From positions 1 to 39,474 of the forward strand of contig CAZEBF010000006.1 of NCBI GenBank assembly GCA_964510235.1: a stretch of DNA of 39,474 nt, given 5' to 3'. The stretch is from CAYUUR01 sp964510235 (lineage in GTDB: Bacteria > Patescibacteriota > Saccharimonadia > Saccharimonadales > CAYUUR01). A program made the translations under genes and the position numbers. Positions 23,351-31,919 of this stretch are shown here, in pieces. Within the stretch, counting starts at the first letter, position 1. The number at the start of each line of letters is the position of its first letter. A model generated the notes under the pieces. That model worked only from the letters and a program-made list of their open reading frames with translations. It was not told where the DNA came from and ran no database searches.

Positions 23351-24265
23351 ATGCAGCAAATCAATACAAACGGAGCAGCAACGCCAGTGTCACTAATCCA
23401 GCTCAATGATGTCAGTAAACTCTATGGTCTTGGCGATGCCACGACTGTCGCACTCGAAGAGGTTAATCTGACAATCGAGAAAGGCGAGTTTGTGGCAGTG
23501 ATGGGCCCAAGTGGGTGTGGTAAATCGACGCTTATGAACATCATTGGCTTGCTTGATCAGCCGAGTCATGGCAGCTACGGACTGAGCGGCCGATCTGTCG
23601 CCAAACTACGCAATACGCAACGGGCCAAAGTTCGTCGCGACAAAATCGGCTTTATCTTCCAGTCATTTAACCTATTACCTCGCCTAGTCGTATTAGAAAA
23701 CGTTGCTTTGCCATTGGCCTACCGTGGTATGTCGCAAACACGTCGACTTAAGCGCGCCAGTATGCTGTTAGCACAAGTCGGCCTGCAGGACCGCGAGTAT
23801 TATTTCCCTAAGCAGCTGAGTGGTGGTCAGGCTCAGCAAGTTGCTATCGCCCGTGCCCTTATTAATAATCCCGAGATTATTATCGCTGATGAACCAACCG
23901 GTAACCTAGACAGTGCCTCAAGCCGTGTTGTAATGGAGTTACTGAGCGAAATTCACCAGAATGGTAACACGGTGCTCATGGTGACACACAACCCCGAGCT
24001 AACTCGCTACGCGACCCGGGTGGTCTACATGCATGACGGTATGATTGTACACGATGAACAAAAGCAGATTGGTACTATCCCAGCTCGTGCCAAGAAGATA
24101 ATCTTTGGCCAGCACAACAAAACCGAAGAAGATGATCTGGCGGGCGTGTCAGCACTCATGAAGACAATTCCAGGCAAGGACAGCCTCAAAAAAGCTGTCA
24201 AAAAGCGGCGTACCCGCAAACCAGCCAAACGTCACACCGTTTCATCACGAAAGGCCAAAAAGTAA
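23351..24265 (+). CDS. ABC transporter ATP-binding protein (MacB/LolD type)
   Basis: A 304-aa ATPase for export by a MacB-like system. Walker A GPSGCGKST (52-60), Q-loop FIFQSFNLLPRL, signature LSGGQAQQVAIARAL (the usual Arg after GGQxQ is Gln), Walker B IIIADEPTGNLD and H-loop VTHN are all present. A non-standard, very basic C-terminal extension of about 70 residues (KKAVKKRRTRKPAKRH) may contact membrane lipids or nucleic acid. The stop and the permease ATG overlap (TAATG), so the pair is coupled. AGGG lies about 9 nt before the ATG. Confidence 0.93.
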   Translation: MQQINTNGAATPVSLIQLNDVSKLYGLGDATTVALEEVNLTIEKGEFVAVMGPSGCGKSTLMNIIGLLDQPSHGSYGLSGRSVAKLRNTQRAKVRRDKIGFIFQSFNLLPRLVVLENVALPLAYRGMSQTRRLKRASMLLAQVGLQDREYYFPKQLSGGQAQQVAIARALINNPEIIIADEPTGNLDSASSRVVMELLSEIHQNGNTVLMVTHNPELTRYATRVVYMHDGMIVHDEQKQIGTIPARAKKIIFGQHNKTEEDDLAGVSALMKTIPGKDSLKKAVKKRRTRKPAKRHTVSSRKAKK

Positions 24266-25482
24266 TGTTTAGGGGTAACGTCAAAATGGCCTGGGCTTCC
24301 ATTAGGGCAGCGCGTTGGCGTAGCTTCCTGACTATGCTGGGCATTATTATCGGTGTCGTATCGGTAGTGACAATCGTTAGTTTAGGTGAAGGCGTCAAGC
24401 TGCAAGTTGCCAAGCAGATTAAGAGCACAGGCGAAAACATCGTGACAGTTATTCCGGGCAATATCGAGGCGAATACGTCTTCAGTGACATCCGGCGGCAT
24501 TGGCGCACGTGGCACTCAGGCGTTGAGTGATCGTGACTACGCTATTGTCGACCAGACTGACGGTATCGCTCAAGCTGTGCCATTTAGTACCGTTAGCGGC
24601 GTGCCACAGGTTGAGGACGTCTCATATCCACAAGCCTCGGTATTTGGCACCAATCAAGATATGGCCGATGTCTTGCAGCTTAAAGTTGAGTTTGGCGTCT
24701 TCTTTTCTGATGCAGAACAAAACCGACAAGTTGCAGTCATTGGCAAGCGCGTGGCAGAACGATTATTCCAAGAGAATGTGCCAACAGGCAGGACTTTGAC
24801 GGTCCGTGGTGAAGATTTTATTGTCCGCGGCGTTCTCGAAGAATCGAAGACTAGTCCGTTTAGTACCTCGCCAAATTACAACGAAGCGATACTCATCCCC
24901 TACCCGGTGGCGGCACGTCTCAACAATGGTGTTGCGCCAATCTATCAGATTGTTGCCAAGCCTGACGCAGGCGTTACGCCCGAGCAAGCCAAGGCGGCAA
25001 TCAGTGAGCGCCTTTACTTCGCCCACGGTAATCAAGAAGACGTGACTGTGCTGACTCAAGATGACCTGCTTAGTTCCAATAATGATGTTCTATCGCTCCT
25101 AACTCAGCTGATTACGGCAGTGGCGGCCGTGTCGTTGCTAGTCGGCGGCATCGGTATCATGAACATCATGTTGGTTGCAGTCAGTGAACGCACCAATGAG
25201 ATCGGTATACGAAAAGCTGTCGGTGCTACTAATTCTCAAATACTTGGCCAATTCTTGGTAGAAGCTGTAGTGTTGAGTTTTGCAGGCGGCATCTTGGGAA
25301 TAATTGCGGCCGTTGCCGTTAATATGTTGATTAGGATTCTGACGAGTCTACAACCAGCACTTTCATTGCCGGTCATCGGTTTATCGGTTGCTGTATCTGT
25401 TTTGGTTGGTGTTGTCTTTGGTATCGCACCAGCAGTCAAGGCTGCACGCAAGCACCCGATTGATGCTTTACGACAAATGTAG
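24265..25482 (+). CDS. ABC transporter permease, MacB/FtsX family
   Basis: A 405-aa permease. A first membrane helix (about 18-40) precedes a MacB-type extracellular domain (about 42-270; DYAIVDQTDGIAQAVPFS, VFGTNQDMADVLQLKVEFG, VAVIGKRVAERLF). Three more helices follow (about 280-305, 325-355, 370-395) with the FtsX signature GGIGIMNIMLVAVSERTNEIGIRKAVGAT. It mechanically couples ATP hydrolysis to movement of extracellular substrates. The family exports peptides, lipoproteins or antibiotics; the substrate is unknown here. Confidence 0.93.
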   Translation: MFRGNVKMAWASIRAARWRSFLTMLGIIIGVVSVVTIVSLGEGVKLQVAKQIKSTGENIVTVIPGNIEANTSSVTSGGIGARGTQALSDRDYAIVDQTDGIAQAVPFSTVSGVPQVEDVSYPQASVFGTNQDMADVLQLKVEFGVFFSDAEQNRQVAVIGKRVAERLFQENVPTGRTLTVRGEDFIVRGVLEESKTSPFSTSPNYNEAILIPYPVAARLNNGVAPIYQIVAKPDAGVTPEQAKAAISERLYFAHGNQEDVTVLTQDDLLSSNNDVLSLLTQLITAVAAVSLLVGGIGIMNIMLVAVSERTNEIGIRKAVGATNSQILGQFLVEAVVLSFAGGILGIIAAVAVNMLIRILTSLQPALSLPVIGLSVAVSVLVGVVFGIAPAVKAARKHPIDALRQM

Positions 25483-25523
25483 GCACGTCTGCTCAGTACT
25501 TCACCTACCCCTGATAAACAAAG

Positions 25524-25552
25524 TACCTCGCTCCGGGTGCAGAAGCGAGGTA
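25524..25552 (+). terminator. Hairpin after the ABC operon
   Basis: TACCTCGCT (25524-25532) pairs perfectly with AGCGAGGTA (25544-25552), 42 bp past the permease stop. Only a weak T-rich tail follows, so it may be a terminator or a 3'-stabilising hairpin. Confidence 0.5.
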
Positions 25553-25663
25553 TCTTGGCGGCAAGCAAGTGTGCCACAACTATAGATAATACTACGTGGT
25601 AGCAAAAAAGCAAACGCAATTAGTCATTGTATTTCCCCTGTAAAACAGATAGGCTGTAGCCAT

Positions 25664-25990
25664 ATGGAAAGTTTGAGGAAGTCATGGAAGCGGTTGCCTG
25701 CGAAGGTTCGTCAAACCATCGTTTTAATCATAGGCATGTCATTAGTCATACTGGCGCCGTTTACTGGCGTATTGCCTGGTCCAGGTGGCATCCCAATATT
25801 CCTGCTTGGTGTAGCCATACTAGCGACCGAATTCCACTGGGCAGCTCGTTTACGCGATTACTTCCTATTACAGATTGAACGACTCAGCGCTCATTATCGT
25901 AAGCATCGCACGCTGGGCAACGTCTTGATTGCACTTATCATCGCTGGTTGCGGCACTATGATGTTTGTACTGTACACGCGCGTTCTCTAA
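25664..25990 (+). CDS. PGPGW-family small membrane protein
   Basis: A 108-aa protein. A basic N-terminus precedes a first hydrophobic segment (about 18-36) and the characteristic GVLPGPGGIPIFLLGVAILATEFHWA stretch (about 35-60), matching the PGPGW transmembrane family except that GW is replaced by GG. A last helix is at about 84-103. The family has no established biochemical function. It is a single gene between the ABC operon and the LPxTG protein. Confidence 0.75.
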   Translation: MESLRKSWKRLPAKVRQTIVLIIGMSLVILAPFTGVLPGPGGIPIFLLGVAILATEFHWAARLRDYFLLQIERLSAHYRKHRTLGNVLIALIIAGCGTMMFVLYTRVL

Positions 25991-25992
25991 GC

Positions 25993-26029
25993 CAAACAAA
26001 AGACCCGCCTACTTAATTGCAGACGGGTC
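25993..26029 (-). terminator. Terminator of the LPxTG protein gene
   Basis: On the minus strand GACCCG and CGGGTC (26024-26029 and 26002-26007) close a loop of 16 nt with extra internal pairing, followed by TTTTGTTT. It lies 24 bp past the stop. It may also serve the convergent PGPGW gene. Confidence 0.7.
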
Positions 26030-26052
26030 AATTGGTGCTATCTTAAGGGGAA

Positions 26053-26685
26053 TTACTTAAGACGGCGTTGGCGGATGTTGTGTACAACACCAGCGAGCGT
26101 ACCAGATACAAGTACAGGAGCGATAAGGCTCGCAGCACCAGTTACTGGCAGTGCTTCAGGAGCAGCAGGGGTGGTTTTAGTGACAGGTGTCGCAGGCTTT
26201 TTAGGCTCTGGGCACTTCTCGCCACCAGTCTTCCAGTCAATCAGACGAGCTGATTCACCAGTAGCTGCGTAGTCAGCTGAACCGTTTACGTTAGTAGGGT
26301 TAGTACCACGGAGCAGGTCAGCCTGGTAGAAACGGACAATGTTCTTGTCGGTCTCACATACTGGCAACTGAACAGTAACCTCGTGGATACCTACAGCGTA
26401 TTTGCCAGTTTTGAAGTTGTAAAGCTTCTGTTCGTTGAGGGGCAAACCAGTTTTACTTGGCGCCTCCCAAGCAGCAAAAGTTACATCTTGCATACAGTCA
26501 GCGTCACCTTTAACTGCGAACTTAACGCTTGCAGTGGTACCGTTTACTGTAATGTTCTTCTGGGTGTGGTCACCGCCAACGGCGCCGACGCTACACTCAG
26601 CAGCTTGTGTGTTTACCGCAGGGATAACAGCTACGATAGAAGCAGCAGTTACTACACCAGCGATTACAAAATTTCGAATCTTCAT
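26053..26685 (-). CDS. LPxTG-anchored surface protein
   Basis: A 210-aa secreted protein. The signal peptide (basic MKIRN, hydrophobic 7-25, cleavage near TQA-AE) is followed by a beta-rich domain (about 30-155) with four Cys that could pair (ECSVG, DCMQD, VCETD, KCPEP). A Pro/Thr linker leads to the sorting signal LPVTG (179-183), a hydrophobic helix and the RQRRLK tail: a textbook sortase substrate. The likely enzyme is the sortase at 16363-17568. A consensus promoter (TTGACA, 17 nt, TAATAT) and a GGAAAGGG Shine-Dalgarno suggest strong expression. The domain itself is not recognised; adhesion or host contact is inference. Confidence 0.85.
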   Translation of the reverse strand: MKIRNFVIAGVVTAASIVAVIPAVNTQAAECSVGAVGGDHTQKNITVNGTTASVKFAVKGDADCMQDVTFAAWEAPSKTGLPLNEQKLYNFKTGKYAVGIHEVTVQLPVCETDKNIVRFYQADLLRGTNPTNVNGSADYAATGESARLIDWKTGGEKCPEPKKPATPVTKTTPAAPEALPVTGAASLIAPVLVSGTLAGVVHNIRQRRLK

Positions 26686-26705
26686 TATTATTATTCCCTT
26701 TCCAC

Positions 26706-26756
26706 CCCCATATAGGGGATTGACTACATATTAGCATAAACATGTCACATTGTCAA
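26706..26756 (-). promoter_or_regulatory. Strong promoter and 5'-UTR hairpin of the LPxTG gene
   Basis: TTGACA (26751-26756) and TAATAT (26728-26733) are 17 nt apart on the minus strand, the nearest match to consensus in the window. CCCC-ATATA-GGGG (26706-26718) lies just after the expected start site and could form a hairpin or an operator. The leader is about 36 nt, so this gene is not leaderless. Confidence 0.75.
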
Positions 26757-26776
26757 TAAACTTTAGCAATATGACT

Positions 26777-28282
26777 TTAGTGGATGATAATCCGTTTGAG
26801 CCCCTCCTGAACCGACTGGTTAACTTGGATCACGGTTGGCTGCTGCCAATACCAGGTTGTATCTGCTCGAATTAGCCAGCCCAAGATGCCGCCGCTATAG
26901 ATGTATAGCCCACCGAAAGCTATCAAAAGCAGCGCACGTGCTCTTTCCTGCCGAACAACCCAGGCATACGATTGCAGCACGATAACGAGCGCCAATGGCA
27001 ATAGTGGCAAGAAGTATCGTGCCTGGATGGCCTGGGCCGCTGCCAGCTCTTGATAGACACTCAAGTTAAAGAACCAGACTACAGCTGCGTAACCTACCAC
27101 TATCAATACGGCATACCGATAGAACGGTTGTTTCCATAATCGTTTAATAGAGGTAGTGACCACTACAAGAGATGTTATAGACAAAAGTGATGCCAGAACA
27201 ATTGGTAACGGCAGTAGTGCTTTTAAGACAATTGGACCAAAGGGCTCCTGCGGCGAAACGACCAGTGTGGGCGTGTGGCTAAAGACTGCGAAGAAGCCGC
27301 GCATGATCTTACTTACCCAATGTTGGGTGTAGCTGATTGGGTTCCCATACGGTAGCTTCTCTGGCGGATTGAGCTTGTTCTGGTAGTTTCGAAACCAGGG
27401 CATGTTGTCCGAACAGACCTCTATTGATTGGATCTTCTCGCATGACGGGCTGTAATCGCCGTACTGTAGCTGATTGACAACGTAGCGTTCACTAAACATA
27501 CCAACAGATAGAATTAGTAACGCCGCCATGCCAAAGCGCCAGGCCAGCTTCTGTGCCAAAAACGATTTCCAGAGTTGCGACGGTAATGATATACGGTAGC
27601 GCCAGATGAGCACGAAAAGAGCATATAAACCAACCAAACCGATAATTGGCAGGAATGTCTCCTTAATAAGACAGCCGAGCAGACCGAGGATTATCAAATA
27701 CAACAGGCTACGGATGTCTGGTTTACGGCTTTGAATAATCTGATAGCCAAGAATCAGGGCAAGTGGCGCTAAGATCATCACGCTGTTGTCATAGTTAATG
27801 TGGGCTGCCAAGAATGGCACAATAGGTGTTACAACAAAAAACAGGAGTGCAACGTGGATAATTTTGCGCGAGACGTTTGCTTTAAGAAGTAAATGGCGAA
27901 TCAGCACAATACCGAGGGCAAACATAATGATGTTGATCAGCCTGAGGGCAATAATCTGGCCTTCTTCGCTTGGGATAACCTGTTCAATTAGTTTAAACGG
28001 CCAGCTCATCAGGTAATGGTAAAGATAGGATGGCAAACGCGTAATGTCGCCGTAGATGCTAGCTTCTGGCGGCTGGATGCTAATGAATGGCGACCATTGT
28101 TGGGCGTACAACTTTATGATACCGAAGTGGAAGTACTCATCAAACGGTAATGGATAGATGGCGCTCAGGGCTAGCCAGGTCGAATTGAGCACAAAAATCA
28201 CCAAAATGACTGCAAAGGCTTGGGTTGTTCCCAACCACGCCAGTAAAGTAGTACTAACCCGCTCCATTCGTGTCCTCAACAT
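26777..28282 (-). CDS. Multi-pass GT-C-type glycosyltransferase
   Basis: A 501-aa integral membrane protein with about 11 hydrophobic segments. The first long external loop holds PLPFDEYFHFG with Asp48-Glu49, the acidic pair typical of GT39/PMT-like and related GT-C enzymes that use polyprenyl-phosphate sugars. A large loop between about 255 and 320 is followed by C-terminal membrane helices. It probably glycosylates surface proteins or glycans; donor and acceptor are unknown. It lies next to the LPxTG gene, which could be an acceptor (inference). TATACT (28291-28296) is 8 nt before the ATG. Confidence 0.78.
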   Translation of the reverse strand: MLRTRMERVSTTLLAWLGTTQAFAVILVIFVLNSTWLALSAIYPLPFDEYFHFGIIKLYAQQWSPFISIQPPEASIYGDITRLPSYLYHYLMSWPFKLIEQVIPSEEGQIIALRLINIIMFALGIVLIRHLLLKANVSRKIIHVALLFFVVTPIVPFLAAHINYDNSVMILAPLALILGYQIIQSRKPDIRSLLYLIILGLLGCLIKETFLPIIGLVGLYALFVLIWRYRISLPSQLWKSFLAQKLAWRFGMAALLILSVGMFSERYVVNQLQYGDYSPSCEKIQSIEVCSDNMPWFRNYQNKLNPPEKLPYGNPISYTQHWVSKIMRGFFAVFSHTPTLVVSPQEPFGPIVLKALLPLPIVLASLLSITSLVVVTTSIKRLWKQPFYRYAVLIVVGYAAVVWFFNLSVYQELAAAQAIQARYFLPLLPLALVIVLQSYAWVVRQERARALLLIAFGGLYIYSGGILGWLIRADTTWYWQQPTVIQVNQSVQEGLKRIIIH

Positions 28283-28322
28283 TGGTCTCTAGTATAACTG
28301 GTTTTATTACTTGCTACTACTG

Positions 28323-29591
28323 CTATGGCCGACCGTTTGATAGTTTTCGTTGGCGACGAATACGGCGACGTTCCCGTTCGCTCAAACCACCCCAAATGCC
28401 AAACTTTTCACCATTTGCTAGTGCAAATTCCGCACAATCATCCCGAACCACACAGGCCTGACATACCGCTTTAGCCTCTTTGGTGCTGGCGCCTCTCTCT
28501 GGAAAGAACAGATCAGGGTCAACACCTAGACAATTGGATAGTTTTTTCCATCCCAAGGTATCGTCGTCACCTGATGATGCATGAGATTGGCGGGCTGCCG
28601 TCGATTCAGTCTGAATCTGTTTGATAGTCGAGATGTTGTTATCGAGTGATCCGCTTAGAAATGCATCAAGTACAGCTTGATCCTCTGCCACTCTGGCTTC
28701 AGCAAGTCTTTGCGATTCTCTCTGGTGTCGCTCTTGCGCAACTTCTCGGCTGGTTGGTCCTGACGGCAAAGCGAGTGGTTCACTGTCATGGCGCATTGAT
28801 GGCATGGCTGTCTTGCTAATTGGCCCTAACTGCACGATTGGCGTTCGGTTTACTGCGCTGACTCTCCTAACGATTTGCTTACTAACCCTCTGCGGTTGTG
28901 CTCTTTGCTGACGATTGCGTTCTATCCTGTCGGCACGCAGACGACTTCGCTCTTCTTCATCTTGAACTTCTGGCTCGTCCAGATCAGTATGCTCTGTTGG
29001 GTTCGAGTCGTCACTGACGTCGCTTTCAGAATCATCAATTGGTATCGCTGGTTCAACCAGAGAAAGTTGCCTGTTTGGGTTTGGCCTGGCTGCGAGTGAA
29101 ACCGGAACAATGTAGGGGTTAGTCATGTAGGCACGAGCTTTGGTTCTGCGACCGTTATCCGAGAACAGTGGAAAATCAAACGTAGATTGTACTAAGTCGC
29201 CTAGATGGGTAGCTACAATTCGAAAACGTCTGTGATCCACGTTGTTGGCGCTCATAACGTCGCCGACGTCCCGGCGGTGGAACCAGCCCTGGCCTAACAT
29301 TCGTATAAAGCAATTAAAAACGACAAGCTCTTCTGGCGTGCCGATCTCTAGTTCTTTGCCCTTGTGGCTGATTGTGCTGGCTTTGCTATCAACATACAGT
29401 TGCCGAGTGTGGCAGGTTGGTGGCAGATTCCGGCCGATTAGCGGTGGTTCTATCAATTCTTCAGAGTAGCGATCGGTTGGAAGCAGACTTTCGTAGTAGC
29501 CTGGCTCGTCAAAATTGACTACAACCGCAGGTGGCAGGACGGCCGATAAATCGGCGCCTCTCAACTCATTTCTGTCGTACATGGCCTCCAT
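28323..29591 (-). CDS. Large WhiB-domain protein with N-terminal winged-helix-like region
   Basis: A 422-aa protein. The C-terminal 75 residues are a full WhiB domain: Cys354, Cys377, Cys380 and Cys386 in the C-X22-C-X2-C-X5-C spacing that holds a [4Fe-4S] cluster, DPDLFFPERG between the first two, and the GIWGGLSERERRRIRRQRK turn and basic tail. Ordinary WhiB proteins are about 80-130 aa; here about 340 residues precede the domain. Residues 60-150 look winged-helix-like (ISHKGKELEIGTPEELVVFNCFIRM), and 190-340 are acidic, then Arg/Gln-rich and disordered or coiled. WhiB proteins are redox-sensing sigma-factor partners in Actinobacteria. CATACT lies 8 nt before the ATG at 29591; a second ATG is 9 nt later. 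Confidence 0.88.
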   Translation of the reverse strand: MEAMYDRNELRGADLSAVLPPAVVVNFDEPGYYESLLPTDRYSEELIEPPLIGRNLPPTCHTRQLYVDSKASTISHKGKELEIGTPEELVVFNCFIRMLGQGWFHRRDVGDVMSANNVDHRRFRIVATHLGDLVQSTFDFPLFSDNGRRTKARAYMTNPYIVPVSLAARPNPNRQLSLVEPAIPIDDSESDVSDDSNPTEHTDLDEPEVQDEEERSRLRADRIERNRQQRAQPQRVSKQIVRRVSAVNRTPIVQLGPISKTAMPSMRHDSEPLALPSGPTSREVAQERHQRESQRLAEARVAEDQAVLDAFLSGSLDNNISTIKQIQTESTAARQSHASSGDDDTLGWKKLSNCLGVDPDLFFPERGASTKEAKAVCQACVVRDDCAEFALANGEKFGIWGGLSERERRRIRRQRKLSNGRP

Positions 29592-29668
29592 TGGCTTCTA
29601 GTATGTACATTTGTAGTCGACTAGACAAGTACTTGTTTTTATTACTACGCTTGGTCAATGCTTATGGT

Positions 29669-30736
29669 TTAGAAGAATGACTCTTGGGTAGGGATTGCTT
29701 GCGGATCAGTGAACAGACGGTCCTCAGATGGTTCCTCGGTAGTTGCAGGTGCCTTTGGTCGCGGCTGGCGTCTGCCGCCAAGCACTTTGGGGAAGATACG
29801 TGGCGCCTCGATTTCTCCAGTGGTTTTACCAGTGATGAAATGCACGTCCTCGCGGCCTGTTATACAGACCCGGCAGACAGTACAGGCTCCCTGAACGCGG
29901 TTACCGTCTGGATTATTACGAGCTTTTTTGGGCATCAGTTCCATCTCGCCAGCTGTTTCAGGACATATGAAGCCTTCTCCACCGCTGAGGTTCATAGTAT
30001 CGACGGTTGTTTCGCCGCAATAGGCTGCACTGATCTGGTCTCCATATTCGCTCATGACTTCATCCGCCCTATCTTTGTTGAACCAATCAACACTGAGGTA
30101 CAGTGCAAGATTACCGATCCCAGCTAGCATTGGAATGGCGTCAACTGGATTCTCTCCCCAACCAAACGATCGGGTAAATAGCCAGAATGACACATCCTTG
30201 TTGTCGTCGTTTTGCATCAGTGCTGCCAACGCTTCAGTGTAATTCTCGTTAAAAATATCGCCGTTCCAGTGCGGACGAAAGATCAGCTGGCTCTTTTTGC
30301 CGCCCATACGGTCCACGCGCCTGCGCCACTGTGCCACCGCCGGTGCCATTACATCAAGCATTCGTCCCGGTGTCTCTGCGCTGACCAGTAGGTCCATATT
30401 GCGTTCCATCTTGAGACGCACAGGGTCCCATTCCTCTGCCGCCTTGCCGTAGCAGTCCTGACAGAAAGGTGTAGCACCTGGGCAACTTTCGCCCGCGGGC
30501 AGGCCCCAGCTGTTGTCGATAGTGGCTACATCATACCGTTTTTCGGTTGTTCTGCCCTTTGGTGTATACAACCGCTTTACGCCGTCAAATGACAACTTCC
30601 GGATTTTTGATAATTGGATAATCTCGCTATCTGGCTTGTCCGGCTGCAAGTCGACGACTGTTTCTGGTGTTAAGCTCGTAATGAAAGCGATTTCATCGTT
30701 AGTAGGTCGTATAAGTTCTGGTGACTGTGCTCCCAT
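29669..30736 (-). CDS. Cys-rich GP88-like protein
   Basis: A 355-aa protein resembling the phage 'gene product 88' family: WGLPAGESCPGATPFCQDCYGKA (Cys85, Cys92, Cys95), then a helical region, FRPHWNGDIFNE, and a C-terminal cluster GFICPETAGE, then ACTVCRVC (about residues 285-292). The Cys pattern suggests a metal or Fe-S centre. The family has no established function and is known mostly from actinophages and related elements. The match is by eye. The start at 30736 (MGAQSPEL) is chosen over an in-frame one 13 codons upstream because TATACT (30746-30751) lies 9 nt before it. It sits between the WhiB fusion and another unknown. Confidence 0.65.
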   Translation of the reverse strand: MGAQSPELIRPTNDEIAFITSLTPETVVDLQPDKPDSEIIQLSKIRKLSFDGVKRLYTPKGRTTEKRYDVATIDNSWGLPAGESCPGATPFCQDCYGKAAEEWDPVRLKMERNMDLLVSAETPGRMLDVMAPAVAQWRRRVDRMGGKKSQLIFRPHWNGDIFNENYTEALAALMQNDDNKDVSFWLFTRSFGWGENPVDAIPMLAGIGNLALYLSVDWFNKDRADEVMSEYGDQISAAYCGETTVDTMNLSGGEGFICPETAGEMELMPKKARNNPDGNRVQGACTVCRVCITGREDVHFITGKTTGEIEAPRIFPKVLGGRRQPRPKAPATTEEPSEDRLFTDPQAIPTQESFF

Positions 30737-30785
30737 AGTGCTATCAGTATAGCAACAGGTTTGGACGAGGAGCAATCATGAGCAG

Positions 30786-31292
30786 TTAGCGAGTTAATGC
30801 GTATTGACTAGCGGTACGCTGTAGGTGTAACAGAGCGCTTTTGTCGTCATGAATGGTATATGCCAGTGCATCAAGTTGTTTGAATTTTGCAGGCATGCGT
30901 TCGTCTTGTAGCCAATCAAGACGTAGCGTATACATGTCTTCAAGTAGAGACTGGTACCAGGCAATGCGGCCTGATTCACTGACTTGCCTGTTTGTATACG
31001 GGTCTGGGCCAATTGCTGTAAACGGTACGTAACTAGCGTAGCGCGGATTGTCAGTAGTGTGATGAGTGGTGGCGAGCTGCCAACCACCTTGCTCGTAGAC
31101 AATGCCTTCAAAAATTGTCAGGCCACAGGCTTTGCCGATGCAGGCTGCTATTTCAGAAGTAGCACCTCTTTCGGCCGCACCCCAGTACACCGTGCCAGGT
31201 TGGCATTCCTGAGGTTGTAGAATATCTCCGCCGTGGCTGCTTGCAAAATCGTAGAATTCTATTTCTGTTGCAATCTGTTCAGAGGATCTCAT
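30786..31292 (-). CDS. Hypothetical protein
   Basis: A 168-aa soluble protein of unknown family. It has three Cys (PQECQPG, AACIGKACG), a central aromatic/polar segment (TTHHTTDNPRYASYVPFTAIGPDPYTNRQ) and a helical C-terminus (WYQSLLEDMYTLRLDWLQDERMPAKFKQLDAL). TATAAT (31300-31305) is 7 nt before the ATG, so it has its own leaderless promoter. It may belong with the GP88-like and WhiB genes downstream on the same strand. Confidence 0.65.
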   Translation of the reverse strand: MRSSEQIATEIEFYDFASSHGGDILQPQECQPGTVYWGAAERGATSEIAACIGKACGLTIFEGIVYEQGGWQLATTHHTTDNPRYASYVPFTAIGPDPYTNRQVSESGRIAWYQSLLEDMYTLRLDWLQDERMPAKFKQLDALAYTIHDDKSALLHLQRTASQYALTR

Positions 31293-31380
31293 TGAGTATA
31301 TTATATCATAATAAAACTCACCCGTCTATAGATTGAGTATTTAGTCGCGTTCTGGCATGCTAATCCTTTTGGTGTTTGTG

Positions 31381-31524
31381 TTATCTGGTGCGTTCGATAG
31401 TGTGTTCATCCATCGAATCGAGCCAAGCTTGCTCGTCCTGATATTTACGCTGCCACTTTTCGTTCATTGCTTGGATAAAACTATGACGTTCCGCGCTGTT
31501 TTGTGAAATTGTTCCTGCACTCAT
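31381..31524 (-). CDS. 47-aa small protein with strong Shine-Dalgarno
   Basis: The reading frame from ATG at 31524 to TAA at 31381 encodes 47 residues beginning MSAGTISQ and ending HTIERTR. It is amphipathic, charged and mostly helical (FIQAMNEKWQRKYQDEQAWLDSMD), with two Trp. An AGGAGGGG Shine-Dalgarno (31528-31535) lies 3 nt before the ATG, much better than for neighbouring genes, which supports translation. No family is recognised. Confidence 0.65.
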   Translation of the reverse strand: MSAGTISQNSAERHSFIQAMNEKWQRKYQDEQAWLDSMDEHTIERTR

Positions 31525-31919
31525 CTTCCCCTCCTTTTACTTTACATAAGCATTTAACTCCTCAAACCATAGTAAGGCTGTAAGAATGCTTACACTAGCG
31601 TAAATGTTGTCTATAAAGCACTAGCAATTTGGCATATAAGGGCTTAAACTAGCTATTAGTTATGTGAGTTTGAGCGGGGGTGCGTGGGCGAAAGTTCAAG
31701 CCAACTACTCACAAACTTACAACCATTTTTTGGCAATCATACTTCGGTCCCTGTGCGCCTCATATTCAATCAAACTTCTTGTACTAACAGTGACTGATCG
31801 GACGGTACTTTAATCACTGGCAAGCAGTTCTCCACCTATAAATCCGTTCACTAACATCGGTGCAGTTACCTTGTTAGCTCTCTTTTTTATAACCAATAAT
31901 AACCTTCTGGAGAACGAAT
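31525..31919. other. 395-bp AT-rich intergenic region
   Basis: No gene is seen here. It holds the divergent control regions of the 47-aa gene (minus) and the 81-aa gene (plus), GTAAG/CTTAC (31579-31593) as a short dyad, and three ACTAGC-type words at about 31594, 31620 and 31650. A T-run followed by TATAAC near 31885 could be the -10 region for the plus-strand gene. The length suggests a long leader or a small RNA, but no specific structure was identified. Confidence 0.4.
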
